Below are positions 22,870-31,071 of a stretch of DNA of 41,738 bases, piece by piece. Source of the stretch: CAMAVH01 sp035714115 (lineage in GTDB: Bacteria; Pseudomonadota; Alphaproteobacteria; SMXQ01); NCBI GenBank assembly GCA_035714115.1, contig DASTMO010000001.1, positions 1-41,738 of the forward strand. Direction: 5' to 3'. Position 1 is the stretch's first letter, and each line of letters starts with the position of its first letter. The notes under the pieces are model-generated. The model worked only from the letters and a program-made list of their open reading frames with translations. It did no database searches and was not told the DNA's origin. The translations under genes were made by a program, and so were the position numbers.

Positions 22870-23895
22870 ATGCTCAAGACCTTCACTTGGCTCGCTGCGG
22901 CGAGCCTCGGCTTTACCTTTGCCATGCCTCAGGCCGACGCCCAGAGCGTCGCCGATTTCTACAAGGGCAAGCAGCTGCGCATCATCGTCGGCGGCGCCGC
23001 CGGCGGCGGCTACGACATCTACGCCCGCGCCTTCTCGCGCTATTTCGCCGACGAGATTCCCGGCAAGCCGACTCCGGTCGTGCAGAACATGCAGGGCGCG
23101 GCCAGCATTCGCGCCGCCAATTACGTCTATGCCGTCGCGCCGAAGGACGGCACGGTGATCGGCATGGTCCAGCGCGAAATTCCCATGCTGCCGCTCTATG
23201 GCGACGCGCCCGAAGCCCTGCAGTACGAGACGTTGAAATTCAACTGGATCGGCAACCTCAACAACGAGACCAGCGTCTGCGCCACCTGGCACGAATCGAA
23301 GACCAAGACGATCCAGGACGCCATGAAGCAGGAAACCATCATCGGCGGCGCCGGCCAGAACGACACCGAGAAATTCCCCGCCGTGCTCAACAACATGCTC
23401 GGCACCAAATTCAAGATCATCTCCGGCTATGTCGGCGCCAACATCGACATCGCCATCGAGCGGCGCGAGGTGGAAGGGCGCTGCGGCTGGTCCTGGTCTT
23501 CGCTCAAGAACCAGAAGCCCGACTGGCTGCGCGACAAGAAGCTGAACATCCTGATCCAACTGTCCGGCGAGCCGCATCCCGAACTGAAAGGCGTGCCGTT
23601 CATTCTCGACTTCGCCAAGAACGAGGCGGACCGCCAGACCCTGAACCTGATCTTCGCCTCGCTCGCCCTCGGCCGCCCCTTCGTCATGCCGCCCGATGTT
23701 CCCAAAGAGCGCATCGCTGCGGTGCGCGAAGCCTTCAACAAGGCGGCGCGCGACCCGCATCTGATCGCCGATCTCGGCAAACAGAGCCTCGACGTCTCCC
23801 TCGTCACCGGCGAGACGATGGACAAGCTGCTTGCCGACTTGATGAAGTCGCCGCCCGACATCGTCGCGCGCGCCGTCGATGCGATGAAGAAGTAA
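22870..23895 (+). CDS. TctC/Bug-type periplasmic solute-binding protein (3)
   Basis: Periplasmic receptor of 341 residues with a signal peptide at about 1-24 (cleavage after ADA). GGGGAG lies just before the ATG. AGGGYDIY, IPGKP, NMQGAA and APKDGTVIG are family motifs; the usual NMPG is NMQG here. C137 (SVCATWH) and C205 (GRCGWSW) match the cysteine pair of the receptor at 21679. The three receptors in this window share a (T/A)WH-x-(S/T)-x2-(T/V)KT segment, which suggests they form one subfamily with related ligands. The LVIVD gene follows after 22 nt and is almost certainly co-transcribed. Confidence 0.85.
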   Translation: MLKTFTWLAAASLGFTFAMPQADAQSVADFYKGKQLRIIVGGAAGGGYDIYARAFSRYFADEIPGKPTPVVQNMQGAASIRAANYVYAVAPKDGTVIGMVQREIPMLPLYGDAPEALQYETLKFNWIGNLNNETSVCATWHESKTKTIQDAMKQETIIGGAGQNDTEKFPAVLNNMLGTKFKIISGYVGANIDIAIERREVEGRCGWSWSSLKNQKPDWLRDKKLNILIQLSGEPHPELKGVPFILDFAKNEADRQTLNLIFASLALGRPFVMPPDVPKERIAAVREAFNKAARDPHLIADLGKQSLDVSLVTGETMDKLLADLMKSPPDIVARAVDAMKK

Positions 23896-23917
23896 CCGTA
23901 GTCAGGATCCGTTCGTC

Positions 23918-25183
23918 ATGCTCAGCGAGAATTTCAAGCATCTCTCCCGCCTCGACATCCCCGGCGGCGGCCAGATCACCCTGGTCGGCACCACCGCTTA
24001 TGTCGGCCATATGGATCCGCCGCACGGCACCAGCATCTACGACGTGGCCGACCCGCGAAAACCCAAGCTGCTCTCGACCATTCCGCTCGAGGGTGACGCG
24101 ACGCACAGCCATAAAGTGCGCGTCGTCGGCGATCTGATGTTCACCAACTGCGAGCGGCCGCGCCGCTCCTTCTGGCGCCGCGCGCGCACCACGGCGGAGG
24201 CGCGCGCCGAGCTGATGGCCAAGAACGGCGGCAAGGAGCCAGGCAAGGACGAGCTCGCCAAAGCCACCGGCTTCGATCCGGAAGTGATCAAGGATCTGCT
24301 CGAAGCCTCGAAGGTCGAATATCCCGACGCCGGCTTCAAGATTTGGGACATCTCGGATAAGACCAAGCCGAAGCTGATCCATCACCAATACACCGGCCGT
24401 GAAGGCGTGCACCGCTTCGACGTCGACGAGCGTTACGCCTACATGTCCACCGGCATGGACGGTTTCGAGGGCAACATCCTGGTCATCTACGACCATTCCA
24501 ACCCGACAAAGCTGCAGGAAGTCGGCCGTTGGTGGATTCCCGGCCAGCACACCGCCGGCGGCGAACAGCGCAGCTGGCACGGCTCGGACAAGCAGCTGCA
24601 TCATGCCATGCGGCTCGGCAACGAGCTGTGGGCCGGCTGCTGGCACGGCGGCGTCGCCGGCATCGACGTGACCGACATCACCAAGCCCAAGACGATCACG
24701 GCCTACGACTATCACCCGGCCTTCGCCCACCCGACCCACACCGCCATGCGTGTACCTTACAAAGTCGGCGGCAAGGACATCATCGCGGTGATCGACGAGG
24801 AGGAACGCCACACCCAGGGCCGCATCCATGCCTTCGTCTGGTTCTTCGAGCTGACGGCGGACAAGAAGCTGGTGCCGATCTCGACCTTCAGCATGAGCGA
24901 GCGGGACACGCCGCTATTCGACGGCGGCGGCCGTTTCGGCGCGCATCAGTATCAGGAGAAGTTCCCCAAGCCGATCCTGTTCGCCACGTGGTTCTCCGGC
25001 GGCCTGCGCGCGGTGGATTTCTCCAATCCGCTGAAGCCCAAGGAAACGGGCTTCTTCATCCCCGACAAGGCCAAGAGCAACGTCAACGTGCAGAGCAACG
25101 ACGCCACCGTGGACGACCGCGGGCTGGTCTATGTGCTCGACCGCAACATCGGCCTCGACATTCTCGAGTTCCAGGCCTGGTGA
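23918..25183 (+). CDS. LVIVD-repeat beta-propeller protein
   Basis: A 421-residue protein built of repeated blade-like segments of the LVIVD type, for example SIYDVADPRKPKLLSTI, FKIWDISDKTKPKLIHH, IDVTDITKPKTITAYD and AVDFSNPLKPKETGF. It has no signal peptide and should be cytoplasmic. Many histidines lie in short conserved-looking loops (THSHK, VHRFD, WHGSDKQLHHA, CWHGG, HPTHT, GAHQY). That is more than a structural propeller needs and is compatible with a metal centre. A charged helical insert covers about residues 85-130. Family functions are mostly unknown. Its tight link to a receptor gene and the oxygenase operon suggests a catalytic or accessory role in the same pathway; this is inference. 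Confidence 0.75.
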   Translation: MLSENFKHLSRLDIPGGGQITLVGTTAYVGHMDPPHGTSIYDVADPRKPKLLSTIPLEGDATHSHKVRVVGDLMFTNCERPRRSFWRRARTTAEARAELMAKNGGKEPGKDELAKATGFDPEVIKDLLEASKVEYPDAGFKIWDISDKTKPKLIHHQYTGREGVHRFDVDERYAYMSTGMDGFEGNILVIYDHSNPTKLQEVGRWWIPGQHTAGGEQRSWHGSDKQLHHAMRLGNELWAGCWHGGVAGIDVTDITKPKTITAYDYHPAFAHPTHTAMRVPYKVGGKDIIAVIDEEERHTQGRIHAFVWFFELTADKKLVPISTFSMSERDTPLFDGGGRFGAHQYQEKFPKPILFATWFSGGLRAVDFSNPLKPKETGFFIPDKAKSNVNVQSNDATVDDRGLVYVLDRNIGLDILEFQAW

Positions 25184-25274
25184 ACAACGGAACGTCACGT
25201 TTTGGTCACTTGAGGATCGGTTCCTAAAACTCAAATATCGGAGCCCCGGGGGACGTCTCTGAGAGAGAGAGTCA

Positions 25275-25979
25275 ATGTCCCTGCGCGCCATCATCGTTCT
25301 GTCCGCCATCGTCATCGCCGGGCTGCTGGGAGCCTTTTTCGCCCTCCCGCAGCATCGCGAGCTGCTGTTCGGCGAAGAGGGCTTCGTGCAGAGCGCCTCG
25401 GCCCTCTTTTTCCTGGCCGCCTTTTTGACCGGCGTCGGCACCTGGATCGCCCATCGCGGCAGCCGCACCCTGCTGCTGCCCGTGGGCACGGCGTTCTCTC
25501 TGCTTTGCTTCCTCGACGAGACCGGCCTCGGCACCCAGATGTTCGAACGCCAAACCCCGCCGGTCTGGACCGACGGCCATATCGACAGCCTGCACAATGT
25601 CGGCCTGCTGCTGCTGCGTTTCGCGCGCGAATATCCGGTGATGCTGTTCGGCGCGATCTTCATGCTCGCCATGGTCGCGCTGTTCTACGTGATGGTCTGG
25701 CGGCAGAAGCGCTTTCGCGATGTCGTGCGGCCTTGGCTGCAGGATCCCGGCTGCCTGCTGTTCGGCTTGTGCCTGTTGCTGCTCGGCGGCGCAGCGGTGA
25801 TCGACACCCAAGCCGGGCCGCTGCGCAAATTCTGGGCCTTGGAGGAACTGGCGGAAATGGCCGCTGGCCTGCTGCTCTGGGTCAGCCTGCTGAGCCGCGC
25901 GCTGCCCAGCGTGGCGCGCTATCTGCGCCGCTTGCAAGGCGAAGCGCAGGATATCCTGCACCCATCCGCCCGGCACTGA
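25275..25979 (+). CDS. Hypothetical inner-membrane protein
   Basis: A 234-residue protein with about five or six hydrophobic segments: residues 4-24, 40-58, 66-80, 120-142, 155-175 and 188-208, roughly. FGEEGFVQSASALFF and a FLDETGLG loop are acidic motifs between helices that resemble those of uncharacterised bacterial membrane proteins with a conserved LDE segment. GAGAGAGAG precedes the start by a few bases. It follows the LVIVD gene after 91 bp on the same strand and ends before a bidirectional terminator. No function can be assigned, and it may or may not belong to the upstream operon. Confidence 0.75.
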   Translation: MSLRAIIVLSAIVIAGLLGAFFALPQHRELLFGEEGFVQSASALFFLAAFLTGVGTWIAHRGSRTLLLPVGTAFSLLCFLDETGLGTQMFERQTPPVWTDGHIDSLHNVGLLLLRFAREYPVMLFGAIFMLAMVALFYVMVWRQKRFRDVVRPWLQDPGCLLFGLCLLLLGGAAVIDTQAGPLRKFWALEELAEMAAGLLLWVSLLSRALPSVARYLRRLQGEAQDILHPSARH

Positions 25980-26005
25980 ACCAGCGCTTGAAGCTCAGCA
26001 AAGCA

Positions 26006-26041
26006 AAAGGCCCCGCCGAGCGATCGGCGGGGCCTTTGTTT
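26006..26041. terminator. Bidirectional intrinsic terminator
   Basis: AAAGGCCCCGCCGA (26006-26019) and TCGGCGGGGCCTTT (26024-26037) form a perfect 14-bp stem with a GCGA loop, with A and T runs at the two ends. It separates the membrane protein gene from the convergent bc1 operon. Confidence 0.92.
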
Positions 26042-26057
26042 GCGAAACCGCTGCGGA

Positions 26058-26867
26058 TTAGTGCAGGTCTTTCCAGACCTTGCGCTTCCAGGCGTAGAAC
26101 ACGCCGGTCATCAGCAGCAGGAACAGCATGACCTTGAGGCCAAGACGCTTGCGCGCCTCCATCTCCGGCTCGGCGGCCCAGGTCAGGAACGTGGTCACGT
26201 CCTTGGCCATCTGCGGCACGGTCGCCTGGGTGTTGTCGGCGAAGGTCACGGCGCCGTCATTGAGCGGCTGCGCCATGGCGATCATGTGGCCGTGGAAGGC
26301 TTCGTTGTAGTTCATGCCTTCGGGCACGGTCACGCCGGCGGGGGCCGGCTTGTAGCCGGTCAGCAGGGCATAGACGTAATCCGAGCCGCTCGGGCCGAAG
26401 CGGAAGACCGCGCCGCCGCCGCCGAGGCGGGCCTTGGTGATCAGCGACAGGTCCGGCGGATAGGCGCCGTTGTTGGCGGCGCGCGCCGCCTGCTCGTTGG
26501 CGAACGGCGACTTGAAGTGGTCGGCCGGACGGGCCGGGCGCGTGAAGTACTCGCCCTGATCGTTCGGCTCCTTGTCCTGCACCTCGTAGGCCGCCGCGAT
26601 CGCCTTGACCTCAGCCTCGGAGAAACCGAGCGCCGAGAGATTGCGGTAGGCCACCAGGCTCACCGCGTGGCAGGCCGAGCAGACTTCCTTGTAGATCTGG
26701 AAGCCGCGCTGCAGCGCGGCGCGATCGTAGGTGCCGAAGGGGCCGTCGAAAGCCCACGACTGGCGCTGGAGCTTGACCTCGCCTTCCGCGGCGTTCGCGG
26801 AAGAGACGGCGAAGACGGCAAGCAGGCCGAGGGCTGGCAGCAGGGCGCGACGAAGATTGATCGACAT
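26058..26867 (-). CDS. petC: Ubiquinol-cytochrome c reductase, cytochrome c1
   Basis: Membrane-anchored c-type cytochrome of the bc1 complex that passes electrons from the Rieske protein to cytochrome c. It is 269 residues. A signal peptide covers about 1-26 (ANA cleavage). The heme motif CSACH has C63, C66 and H67. The axial Met is probably in HMIAMAQPL. A C-terminal anchor helix (about 243-262) ends with KRKVWKDLH. The ATG overlaps the TAA of the cytochrome b gene by one base (TAATG), so translation is coupled. In many alphaproteobacteria b and c1 are likewise separate, not fused. It is the last gene of the operon. Confidence 0.96.
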   Translation of the reverse strand: MSINLRRALLPALGLLAVFAVSSANAAEGEVKLQRQSWAFDGPFGTYDRAALQRGFQIYKEVCSACHAVSLVAYRNLSALGFSEAEVKAIAAAYEVQDKEPNDQGEYFTRPARPADHFKSPFANEQAARAANNGAYPPDLSLITKARLGGGGAVFRFGPSGSDYVYALLTGYKPAPAGVTVPEGMNYNEAFHGHMIAMAQPLNDGAVTFADNTQATVPQMAKDVTTFLTWAAEPEMEARKRLGLKVMLFLLLMTGVFYAWKRKVWKDLH

Positions 26868-28099
26868 TACGCTTTCTCCGTCTTGAGCACCGGCGTGCTG
26901 ATGCTTTCGGGCAGCGCGCGCGGCTTCTCGAACTTGCTGACCAGCGGCATCAGCACGAGGAAGTGGATGAAGTAGTAAGCGGTGGCGATGCGGCCGATGA
27001 TCAGCGGCGCGCCTTCCGGATGCTGGGCGCCGCACCATCCGAGGATGATGTAGTCGGCCAGGAAGATCCAGAACAGCTGCTTGTAGATCGGGCGGAACGT
27101 AGCGCTGCGCACCTTCGAGCTGTCCAGCCACGGCAGCAGGAACAGGATGAAGATGGCGCCGAACATCGCCACGACGCCGAGCAGCTTGTCGGGGATCGAG
27201 CGCAGGATCGCGTAGAACGGCAGCAGGTACCATTCCGGCACGATCTCGGCCGGGGTCTGCAGCGGGTTCGCCGGCACGTAGTTCACCGATTCGCCGAAGA
27301 AGTTCGGCGCGAAGAACACGAACAGCGCGTAGACGACGAGGAAGACGCCGAGGCCGAACATGTCCTTCGCCGTGTAGTACGGATGGAAGGGGATCGAGTC
27401 CTTCGGGTTCTTCTTGTGGTCGACGCCGAGCGGGTTGTTCGAGCCATGGGTGTGCAGCGCCACCAGATGCAGCACCACGACGCCGACGATCACGAACGGC
27501 AGCAGGTAATGCAGGCTGAAGAAGCGGTTGAGGGTCGGGTTGTCGACACCGAAGCCGCCCCACAGCCAAGTGACGATCGGCTCGCCGACCAGCGGAATGG
27601 CCGAGAACAGGTTGGTGATGACGGTGGCGCCCCAGAAGCTCATCTGGCCCCACGGCAGCACGTAGCCGAGGAAGGCGGTGGCCATCATCAGCAAGAAGAT
27701 GACGAGGCCGAGCCACCACAGGATTTCGCGCGGCGGCTTGTACGAGCCGTAATAGAGGCCGCGGAAGATGTGGATGTAGACGACCAGGAAGAAGAAGGAC
27801 GCGCCGTTCATGTGGATGTAACGGAGCAGCCAGCCGGTGTTCACGTCGCGCATGATGCGCTCGACGCTGACGAAGGCATGATCCACGTGGGCGGTGTAGT
27901 TCATCGCCAGGAAGATGCCCGACAGGATCATGATCACCAGAACGATGCCGGCGAGCGAACCGAAGTTCCACCAGTAGTTCAGGTTCTTCGGGGTCGGATA
28001 TTCCCGAAGCTCATGGTTCATGAAGGTGAAGATCGGCAGGCGGTAGTCGATCCACTCGACGATGCCGTTCTTCTTGGGGGCGTTTTCGGTCGTGCTCAT
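26867..28099 (-). CDS. petB: Ubiquinol-cytochrome c reductase, cytochrome b
   Basis: Integral membrane subunit of the bc1 complex that carries two b hemes and the quinol oxidation and quinone reduction sites. It is 410 residues with about eight helices and thus includes the C-terminal part that is separate in b6f-type complexes. Heme ligands are visible in RYIHMNG and YIHIFRG, and in SLHYLLPF and VLHLVALH. The Qo-site PEWY motif is present (IVPEWYLLPF). It begins 12 nt after the Rieske stop and overlaps cytochrome c1 by one base. All known functional residues appear intact. Confidence 0.97.
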   Translation of the reverse strand: MSTTENAPKKNGIVEWIDYRLPIFTFMNHELREYPTPKNLNYWWNFGSLAGIVLVIMILSGIFLAMNYTAHVDHAFVSVERIMRDVNTGWLLRYIHMNGASFFFLVVYIHIFRGLYYGSYKPPREILWWLGLVIFLLMMATAFLGYVLPWGQMSFWGATVITNLFSAIPLVGEPIVTWLWGGFGVDNPTLNRFFSLHYLLPFVIVGVVVLHLVALHTHGSNNPLGVDHKKNPKDSIPFHPYYTAKDMFGLGVFLVVYALFVFFAPNFFGESVNYVPANPLQTPAEIVPEWYLLPFYAILRSIPDKLLGVVAMFGAIFILFLLPWLDSSKVRSATFRPIYKQLFWIFLADYIILGWCGAQHPEGAPLIIGRIATAYYFIHFLVLMPLVSKFEKPRALPESISTPVLKTEKA

Positions 28100-28111
28100 T
28101 TATCTGCGCCC

Positions 28112-28678
28112 CTAGCCGATGCTGACGGTGGTGTCGTTGAGGAACTTGTACGGCGGGACCGCGAGGTTGAGCGGCGCCGGTCCTTTGCGGATGCGGCCCG
28201 AGGTGTCGTAGTGCGAGCCGTGGCACGGGCAGAACCAGCCGCCGAAATCGCCGCGCGGCTCGCCTTGCTTCTGGCCGTTCGGGATGCAGCCGAGGTGGGT
28301 GCAGACGCCGACCATCACCAGCCATTCGGCCTTCTGGGCGCGGTCCTCGTCCTTCGCCGGATCGCGCAGCTCGCCGAGGTTGACGGCGCGCGCTTCGTCG
28401 ATCTGCGCCTTGGTGCGGTGGTCGATGAACACCGGCTTGCCGCGCCACTTCACGGTGACGCGCATGCCCTCGGCGATCGGCGCCAGGCTCACGTCCGTGG
28501 TGGACAGCGCCAGGGTGTCGGCGGCGGGGTTCATGCTGTCGATGAAAGGCCACAGGGCGCAGGCGGCGCCGGCGCCGGCGAAAGCCGTGGCGGCCAGCGC
28601 GAGGAAGTCGCGCCGGGTCTCGCCTTCGCCGTGACCGTGCTGGCCGTGGGTGGCGCTGGCGCTTGCAGACTCTGACAT
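28112..28678 (-). CDS. petA: Ubiquinol-cytochrome c reductase, Rieske iron-sulfur subunit
   Basis: Periplasmic [2Fe-2S] subunit of the bc1 complex, 188 residues, first gene of the operon. A Tat-type signal anchor has RRDFLALAATA at about 22-32 followed by one helix. CTHLGC (C126, H128, C131) and CPCHGSH (C150, C152, H153) supply the cluster ligands and the disulfide. The start at 28678 is chosen because GAGAGG lies about 9 nt before it and it puts the Tat motif near the N-terminus; the open frame reaches 28873 but the extension has no family similarity. The His-rich segment HGQHGHGEGE before the Tat motif is unusual but harmless. Confidence 0.96.
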   Translation of the reverse strand: MSESASASATHGQHGHGEGETRRDFLALAATAFAGAGAACALWPFIDSMNPAADTLALSTTDVSLAPIAEGMRVTVKWRGKPVFIDHRTKAQIDEARAVNLGELRDPAKDEDRAQKAEWLVMVGVCTHLGCIPNGQKQGEPRGDFGGWFCPCHGSHYDTSGRIRKGPAPLNLAVPPYKFLNDTTVSIG

Positions 28679-29033
28679 GGTCGATACCTCTCTCGGGCCC
28701 GAAACGGGTCCAGGCCGCACAGCCCACAGGGAACGCCCGCGAGCGGTTCGTCCCCGAGAATGTGAGCTATCCGGCCGACTATCTGAACCGGCCGACGCGC
28801 CGCTTGGGCGGGCGCGAATGACCGGGCAAGGCGAGACTTGCGGGACCAGGGTGTAATATAAAACGGCGCGCAAGCAAAGCCCAAAACGGAGCCTGTCAGC
28901 GCGCTCATTTGCCTGTCATTCCAAGGCTTTCCATCCCTCGACACCTGCCGGAACGCGCATCCTGACCCAGCCATTCGAGCCCCCTTCCGCCGCCCCTGGG
29001 CCCGCAGAAGCCGACACCCTCCCTTCCGGCGGC
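28679..29033. other. Spacer between divergent petA and trmL
   Basis: About 350 bp carry the promoters of the bc1 operon and possibly trmL. On the minus strand TATATT, complement of AATATA near 28855-28860, is a possible -10 hexamer, without a convincing -35. The plus-strand frame of trmL stays open through this stretch from 28857, but contains no ATG, GTG or TTG. No further gene is supported. Confidence 0.35.
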
Positions 29034-29519
29034 CTGCGGCTCGCGCTTTATCAGCCGGACATCCCGCAGAACTGCGCCACCCTGCTGCGCCTGACGGCCT
29101 GCGTCGGCGTCGCCGCCGACATCGTCGAGCCCTGCGGTTTCGTGCCGTCGGACGCCAATTTCCGCCGCGCCGGCATGGATTACCTGGCCCTGGCCGACAT
29201 GACCCGCCACAGCTCCTGGGCGGCCTTTCGCCGCCGCCAGGCCGCCAGCGGCCGCCGCCTGGTGCTGCTCACCACCAAGGGCGACGTCGCCTACTCCGAT
29301 TTCGCCTTCCGGCCGGACGATGTGCTGATGGTCGGGCGCGAAAGCGCCGGGGTGCCCGACGAGGTCGCCCAGACGGCCGACGCTCGCTTGGTCATCCCTT
29401 TAAAGCCTGGTTTGCGCTCGCTCAATGTGGCGGTGGCCGCCAGCATGGTATTAGGCGAAGCCTTGCGCCAAACCGGCAGCTTTCCCGCGCGGACGCCTTT
29501 TTCGCGCGATTTAACCTAA
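29034..29519 (+). CDS. trmL: tRNA (cytidine(34)-2'-O)-methyltransferase, start uncertain
   Basis: SPOUT methyltransferase that adds a 2'-O-methyl group to the wobble base of certain leucine tRNAs. Family homology begins at LRLALYQPDIPQN, encoded from 29034. It continues through RRAGMDYL, LLTTKGD, the SAM-knot segment MVGRESAGVP, and IPLKPGLRSLNVAVAASMV. From 29034 the length is 161 residues, the normal size. The first ordinary start codon in frame is GTG at 29142, which would remove the conserved first 36 residues. Candidate unusual starts are CTG at 29034 or 28962, or ATC at 28959. A sequence error is also possible. hemF follows after 21 bp. Confidence 0.8.
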   Translation: MRLALYQPDIPQNCATLLRLTACVGVAADIVEPCGFVPSDANFRRAGMDYLALADMTRHSSWAAFRRRQAASGRRLVLLTTKGDVAYSDFAFRPDDVLMVGRESAGVPDEVAQTADARLVIPLKPGLRSLNVAVAASMVLGEALRQTGSFPARTPFSRDLT

Positions 29520-29540
29520 GTTAAGTATGGAACTCGGCTT

Positions 29541-30422
29541 ATGACGGCCCAAAATGCCCCCGATTCGCAAAAAAACCGCGCCAAAACCTGGTATCACGCC
29601 CTGCGGGATCGAATTTGCGCGGCTTTCGAGGCGCTTGAGGACGAAATGACCGGCCCGAACGGCCAAAATCGGCCCGCCGGACGCTTCGAACGGCATAATT
29701 GGACCCGATCGACCTCTCTTGGCGGCGACGAAGGCGGCGGCACCATGGCGATCATGCGCGGCCGGGTCTTCGAAAAGGTCGGGGTCAATGTCTCGGCGGT
29801 GTACGGCGAATTCTCGCCGGAGTTTCGCAAGCAGATCCCCGGCGCGGCCGAGGATCCGCGCTTCTGGGCCTCCGGCATCTCGCTCGTCGCCCATATGCGC
29901 TCGCCCCTGGTGCCGGCCGTCCATATGAACACCCGCCATATCGTGACCACCAAGGGCTGGTTCGGCGGCGGCGCCGATCTGACGCCGATGTTCCCGGAGG
30001 ACGCCGCGCAAGATAAGGCCGACTTCCACGCGGCGCTGAAGGCGGCCTGCGACAAATCCGACGCCGACTACTACCCGCGCTTTTCCAAATGGTGCGACGA
30101 ATATTTCTATCTGCCGCACCGCAAGGAGCCGCGCGGCGTCGGCGGCATCTTCTACGACCAGCTCGATACGGGCGATTGGGAGCGCGACTTCGCCTTCAAC
30201 CAGGCGGTCGGCGAAGCCTTCCTCGACATCTATCCCAAGATCGTGCGCCGCCACATGGCGACGCCCTGGACCGATGAGCAGCGCCGCCATCAATTGATCC
30301 GGCGCGGCCGCTATGTCGAGTTCAACCTGCTCTATGACCGCGGCACGACCTTCGGCCTCAAGACCGACGGCAATGTCGAAGCGATCCTGATGAGCATGCC
30401 GCCGGAAGTGGCGTGGCCTTAA
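29541..30422 (+). CDS. hemF: Oxygen-dependent coproporphyrinogen III oxidase
   Basis: Cytoplasmic heme-pathway enzyme that converts coproporphyrinogen III to protoporphyrinogen IX with O2. It is 293 residues, the usual length. Family blocks are visible: GGGTMAIMRG, SLVAHMRSPLVPAVHMNTR, WFGGGADLTPMF, RGVGGIFYDQLD and RGRYVEFNLLYDRGTTFGL. The ATG at 29541 fits the known N-terminus, though its ribosome-binding site is weak. Presence of HemF indicates aerobic heme synthesis, in line with the bc1 genes beside it. It converges with the GDSL gene, with only 7 bp between their stops and no terminator hairpin. Confidence 0.97.
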   Translation: MTAQNAPDSQKNRAKTWYHALRDRICAAFEALEDEMTGPNGQNRPAGRFERHNWTRSTSLGGDEGGGTMAIMRGRVFEKVGVNVSAVYGEFSPEFRKQIPGAAEDPRFWASGISLVAHMRSPLVPAVHMNTRHIVTTKGWFGGGADLTPMFPEDAAQDKADFHAALKAACDKSDADYYPRFSKWCDEYFYLPHRKEPRGVGGIFYDQLDTGDWERDFAFNQAVGEAFLDIYPKIVRRHMATPWTDEQRRHQLIRRGRYVEFNLLYDRGTTFGLKTDGNVEAILMSMPPEVAWP

Positions 30423-30429
30423 AGCCGCG

Positions 30430-31071
30430 TCACTTGAACCACGCCTGCCAGGCGGGCCAGCGGCCGACGAGGCGCGCGATCATCGCATAGCCCCAGGATG
30501 AGGGATGCGTGTCGTCGCCGCCGCGCGTCAGCGCCCAGCGATAGAAGCGCGAGGCGGCGAGCGGCGTGAAGATGTCGAGAAAGGGCACCTTCAGTTCGGC
30601 TGCGATATGGGCGTAATCCTGCGTCAGCTGCGCCGCGCGCTGATCCTGATAATCCGCTTCCAAGGCCCAGAGCGCGCAGGCGACGTTCGGCTTGCGGCCG
30701 ATCGGCGCCGGGCTGAGCCACAGCACCGGCCAACGCGCCGCGGCGGCGCCGACGATCTCGCGCGCCAGCTTGTGCGATTCGGGCGGCGGTACGCGAAAGA
30801 GATTCTGCTCGTCGCAGGCCATGTCGTTGACGCCGAAGGAGAACACCAACGCACCCGGCGCCGATGCCGGCAGGCGCGCGACGGCTTCGGCCTGCCAGCG
30901 CCGCGCGATGTCGGCCGAGGTGTCGCGCCGAATGCCGAGATTGTAATGCGTCACGTCATGGCCGCGCGACACGGCCTTGGCGCAAAGCCGGCCCGGCCAG
31001 CCCAGAGTCGTGTCGTCGCGCGTGCCGTGGGTCAGCGAATCGCCGATAAAACAGATACGCAGCTCGGTCAT
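30430..31071 (-). CDS. SGNH/GDSL-family hydrolase
   Basis: Esterase, lipase or acyl hydrolase of the SGNH superfamily, 213 residues. Block I is FIGDSLTHG with the nucleophile S12. Block III is FGVND with the oxyanion Asn. Block V is DDTHPSSWGY with the catalytic Asp-His pair. No signal peptide is evident, so a cytoplasmic role is likely. The start at 31071 overlaps the stop of the CCA gene as ATGA; a longer upstream frame has no support. It is the last gene in a five-gene chain. Substrate unknown. Confidence 0.9.
   Translation of the reverse strand: MTELRICFIGDSLTHGTRDDTTLGWPGRLCAKAVSRGHDVTHYNLGIRRDTSADIARRWQAEAVARLPASAPGALVFSFGVNDMACDEQNLFRVPPPESHKLAREIVGAAAARWPVLWLSPAPIGRKPNVACALWALEADYQDQRAAQLTQDYAHIAAELKVPFLDIFTPLAASRFYRWALTRGGDDTHPSSWGYAMIARLVGRWPAWQAWFK

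Noticed and set aside
4646..23895. A complete tripartite tricarboxylate transporter
   Set aside because: Only the receptor component is present, three times; neither TctA- nor TctB-like membrane proteins were found.
25189..25221. GGAAC motif as an EcfG general-stress promoter
   Set aside because: No CGTT element lies 16-17 nt downstream on either strand.
29142..29519. GTG at 29142 as the trmL start
   Set aside because: It would delete the conserved YQPDIPQN region that is clearly encoded upstream in the same frame.
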